Source: Buxus sempervirens
Lineage: Eukaryota > Streptophyta > Magnoliopsida > Buxales > Buxaceae
Reading direction: 5' to 3'
Assembly: GCA_947561395.2 (NCBI GenBank)
Contig: OX387184.1
Span: forward strand, 15,480,205-15,544,204
DNA length: 64,000 bases
Below the pieces are notes generated by a model. The model did no database searches, was not told the DNA's origin, and saw only the letters and a list, made by a program, of their open reading frames with translations. Both the position numbers and the translations under genes were made by a program. Below, piece after piece: positions 62,196 to 64,000 of this stretch. Within the stretch, counting starts at the first letter, position 1. Each line of letters opens with the position of its first letter.

Positions 62196-62411
62196 TCTAT
62201 ACTACATATAATACGAGGCGTCCCCTTGAGAAGTGTGCCAACACAATGTAAAATTTTCCAAAAAAACCCTTCTTCACATGGTTAAGATTCATTGATGATA
62301 GGGGTGTAATTGTCATAACAACTCAATTCTCTTCATTTAAAAGTTAAAGCACTTTTGTAATTGTTCCCACTACATCTCTTCTCACATGCTACTGCATGTA
62401 CACCCTACTAG
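62196..62411 (+). mobile_element. Mini-Helitron, 216 bp
   Basis: Starts TCTATACTACATATAATACG after A. Ends with the perfect hairpin ACATGCTACTGCATGT, then ACACCCTACTAG followed by T. All three Helitron hallmarks (TC start, 3' hairpin, CTRR end between A and T) are present. Confidence 0.85.
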
Positions 62412-62554
62412 TAATATATAATGCAGGAGAGGCCGTCCTAGATAAGGGTGCTTATCGGGCCAGCTCGACAGGCATGGGCTAAACAAATAGGCCATGTCAT
62501 GCCCAGCCCACTACATCCCTTCTCACGTGCAGTATTGCATGTGCACCCTGCTAG
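62412..62554 (+). mobile_element. Second Helitron 3' part, truncated 5' end
   Basis: Directly after the copy at 62196-62411 comes TAATATATAATGCAGGAGAGG, resembling Helitron 5' interior sequence, and then a second 3' end: hairpin CACGTGCAGTATTGCATGTG, CACCCTGCTAG, then T at 62555. After it, TAATATATAATGTAGGAGAGG appears again. Confidence 0.6.
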
Positions 62555-64000
62555 TAATATATAATGTAGGAGAGGCCATCTTGGAAAATGTGTGAAAAAC
62601 AGAATTTTTTTTTCCTCTAAGATAAACTTTTAATGCTTTTTACTTTATAATGTTTTATTGTAATGTATTTTTGGGCTTTTTACGTTTATAACCTAAATTA
62701 TGATATATTTATATTTATATCCCTTTATTTTTAGTATTTATCTCCATACATCTATACGTACCATAATCGTTGCAGATGTACTCCTAATTTTAGAGTTCCT
62801 GAAATTTTATTAAATGACTAAAATAACCATTTGTAAAATAAAATGAAATTTGCATTTATCTTCCTATACTAATAACCCAAATTTTCTTGATTGCAGATTT
62901 TCAGCAAATCAAAATATCAACATAGGTATGTTTATTTCCATGTGGATCTTTGAAAATCTTTTTTTTTTTTTTTGGTAGTGAAATGAAAATTTTCTTTGAA
63001 AATCTTGGAAATACTTGCACGCAAGCACCATCTTTAATGAACCTGACAAAGGAAGAAGAGAGGAGCCCTGCACAAAGTGAAGGCTTTGCAAGCAAAAACA
63101 ACAAACTGACCCGAAAAATGTATGGAACCCATTGACAGCTTTAGTCTCTCACAGGGTATTTGTTCTGATTCTGAATCCAGACACCATTTGCAGACATGCA
63201 TGAATGACTGGTGACTGGTGACTGGTGAGGCCCACACCTCACCTGGAAGACTAATATGTCCTGTTACACAAAGATGAAATCCCTTTCATGCATTTTATTT
63301 TGGCTGTAACCATCATGTCATCTCATCCTTGAATCACCTTTTTCTAATAAACAAACATAGTTGTGTTATCATCAAACCATCCTTAAGGACCTTGACAGCA
63401 ACATACTATTTATGGGGTATTATTGTATGTTCACTTGGATCTCCCTTTATTCAAGCCTTTTCAACTTGCTCATACTTTATTAAAGAACAAGCTAGATTTC
63501 TTATAAAAGATCTGGCTCTAAGTAGGATGTAATCACCAATCAAGGTCATACAACTCGGTCTAAAGTTTGGGCTGTCAACAAACTTGTTTAGCTCAAATCA
63601 AGCTCCAGCTCGACTGGCATGAGCTTAATAATTAAGAATTTCTAATTGTGGTGTAAGAATATAAGTTTGAGTCTGAACGTATCTAGGGCTATCAATGCAT
63701 AGAATCTATATCTGACTTCGATCAGAAATTACATGCTAAATATGGATTTAAGCTGATGATCAATAGTTCATATGGATGAGCGGATCCAATTAAATTTGAA
63801 TACAAACCAAATAAGTTGTAATATTTTTATTATAGTAAGATTACTTTCGTCTTTTTAAAATCAAAATTTTCTTACCCTCTACTGAATAATAATTAGGAAA
63901 GAGAATGGAGTCATTGGCTGCTCATGCTCGACGTCTCCAAAGTCCAAATCTTTTGCCACCATGAAAGATAGTGCTACTATGCAGTGTTTTGAGTTTTGAC
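62555..64000. other. Intergenic right end
   Basis: AT-rich. GACTGGT is repeated three times at 63205-63228. TAGGGCTATCAATGCATAG at about 63684 looks like the left end of a hAT MITE of the 22744 type whose other end is not visible. No exon seen. Confidence 0.45.

Noticed and set aside
1-64000. CRISPR arrays, operons, bacterial-type signals, tRNA or rRNA genes
   Set aside because: None seen; spliced plant genes and plant transposons show nuclear DNA.

Overview
The window is nuclear DNA from a flowering plant. It is AT-rich, its genes have spliceosomal GT-AG introns, it carries plant-only gene families (GIGANTEA, group IIc WRKY, L-type lectin receptor kinase, PLS-type PPR), and it is full of short non-autonomous transposons. 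GIGANTEA looks dicot-like rather than grass-like, but I cannot name the species. No tRNA, rRNA or CRISPR array was seen.

Genes, left to right: a two-exon 80-residue one-membrane-segment protein (7422-7736, +); a thioredoxin-domain protein of the TXNDC9/phosducin-like type in four exons (9023-13769, +); an L-type lectin receptor kinase with one reading-frame break (16827-18849, +); an intronless PPR protein (20586-22271, -); a WRKY13-type factor in three exons (28596-31327, +); GIGANTEA in fourteen coding exons giving 1174 residues (42744-55692, +); and a two-exon protein of 203 residues ending in a CaaX box (58418-60315, -), with a probable leader exon near 61531-61850. The genes are independent plant transcription units, not an operon. 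All exon limits come from reading splice sites and known protein families by eye.

The rest is mostly mobile-element debris. Four intact or near-intact mini-Helitrons share a TCTATAYTA-type 5' end, a 3' hairpin and a CTAG or CTAA terminus, inserted between A and T; a fifth 3' end lies beside one of them. Several hAT-type MITEs have 8-bp target duplications (10901-11255, 22744-23251, 35829-36542 exact; 24984-25216, 40003-40240 imperfect). Two nestings are clear: a hAT MITE inside another MITE (22701-23406) and a hAT MITE inside a Helitron (24808-25255). A long inverted repeat lies at 2713-3815 and a 1.3-kb TIR element with a GC-rich core at 4437-5772. LTR-retroelement remains are minor and broken.

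The most notable points are in and around GIGANTEA. Its intron 4 holds a second copy of the exon-5 splice acceptor and first 39-40 exon bases; intron 6 holds an apparently perfect 212-bp tandem duplication; intron 5 holds a broken copia piece; intron 11 holds a fold-back element. Upstream, a canonical evening element (41499-41507) and a more distant cluster of evening-element-like and G-box/ABRE-like sites (37955-38159) could be circadian control sites. I found no clear case of a wholly new biological system.
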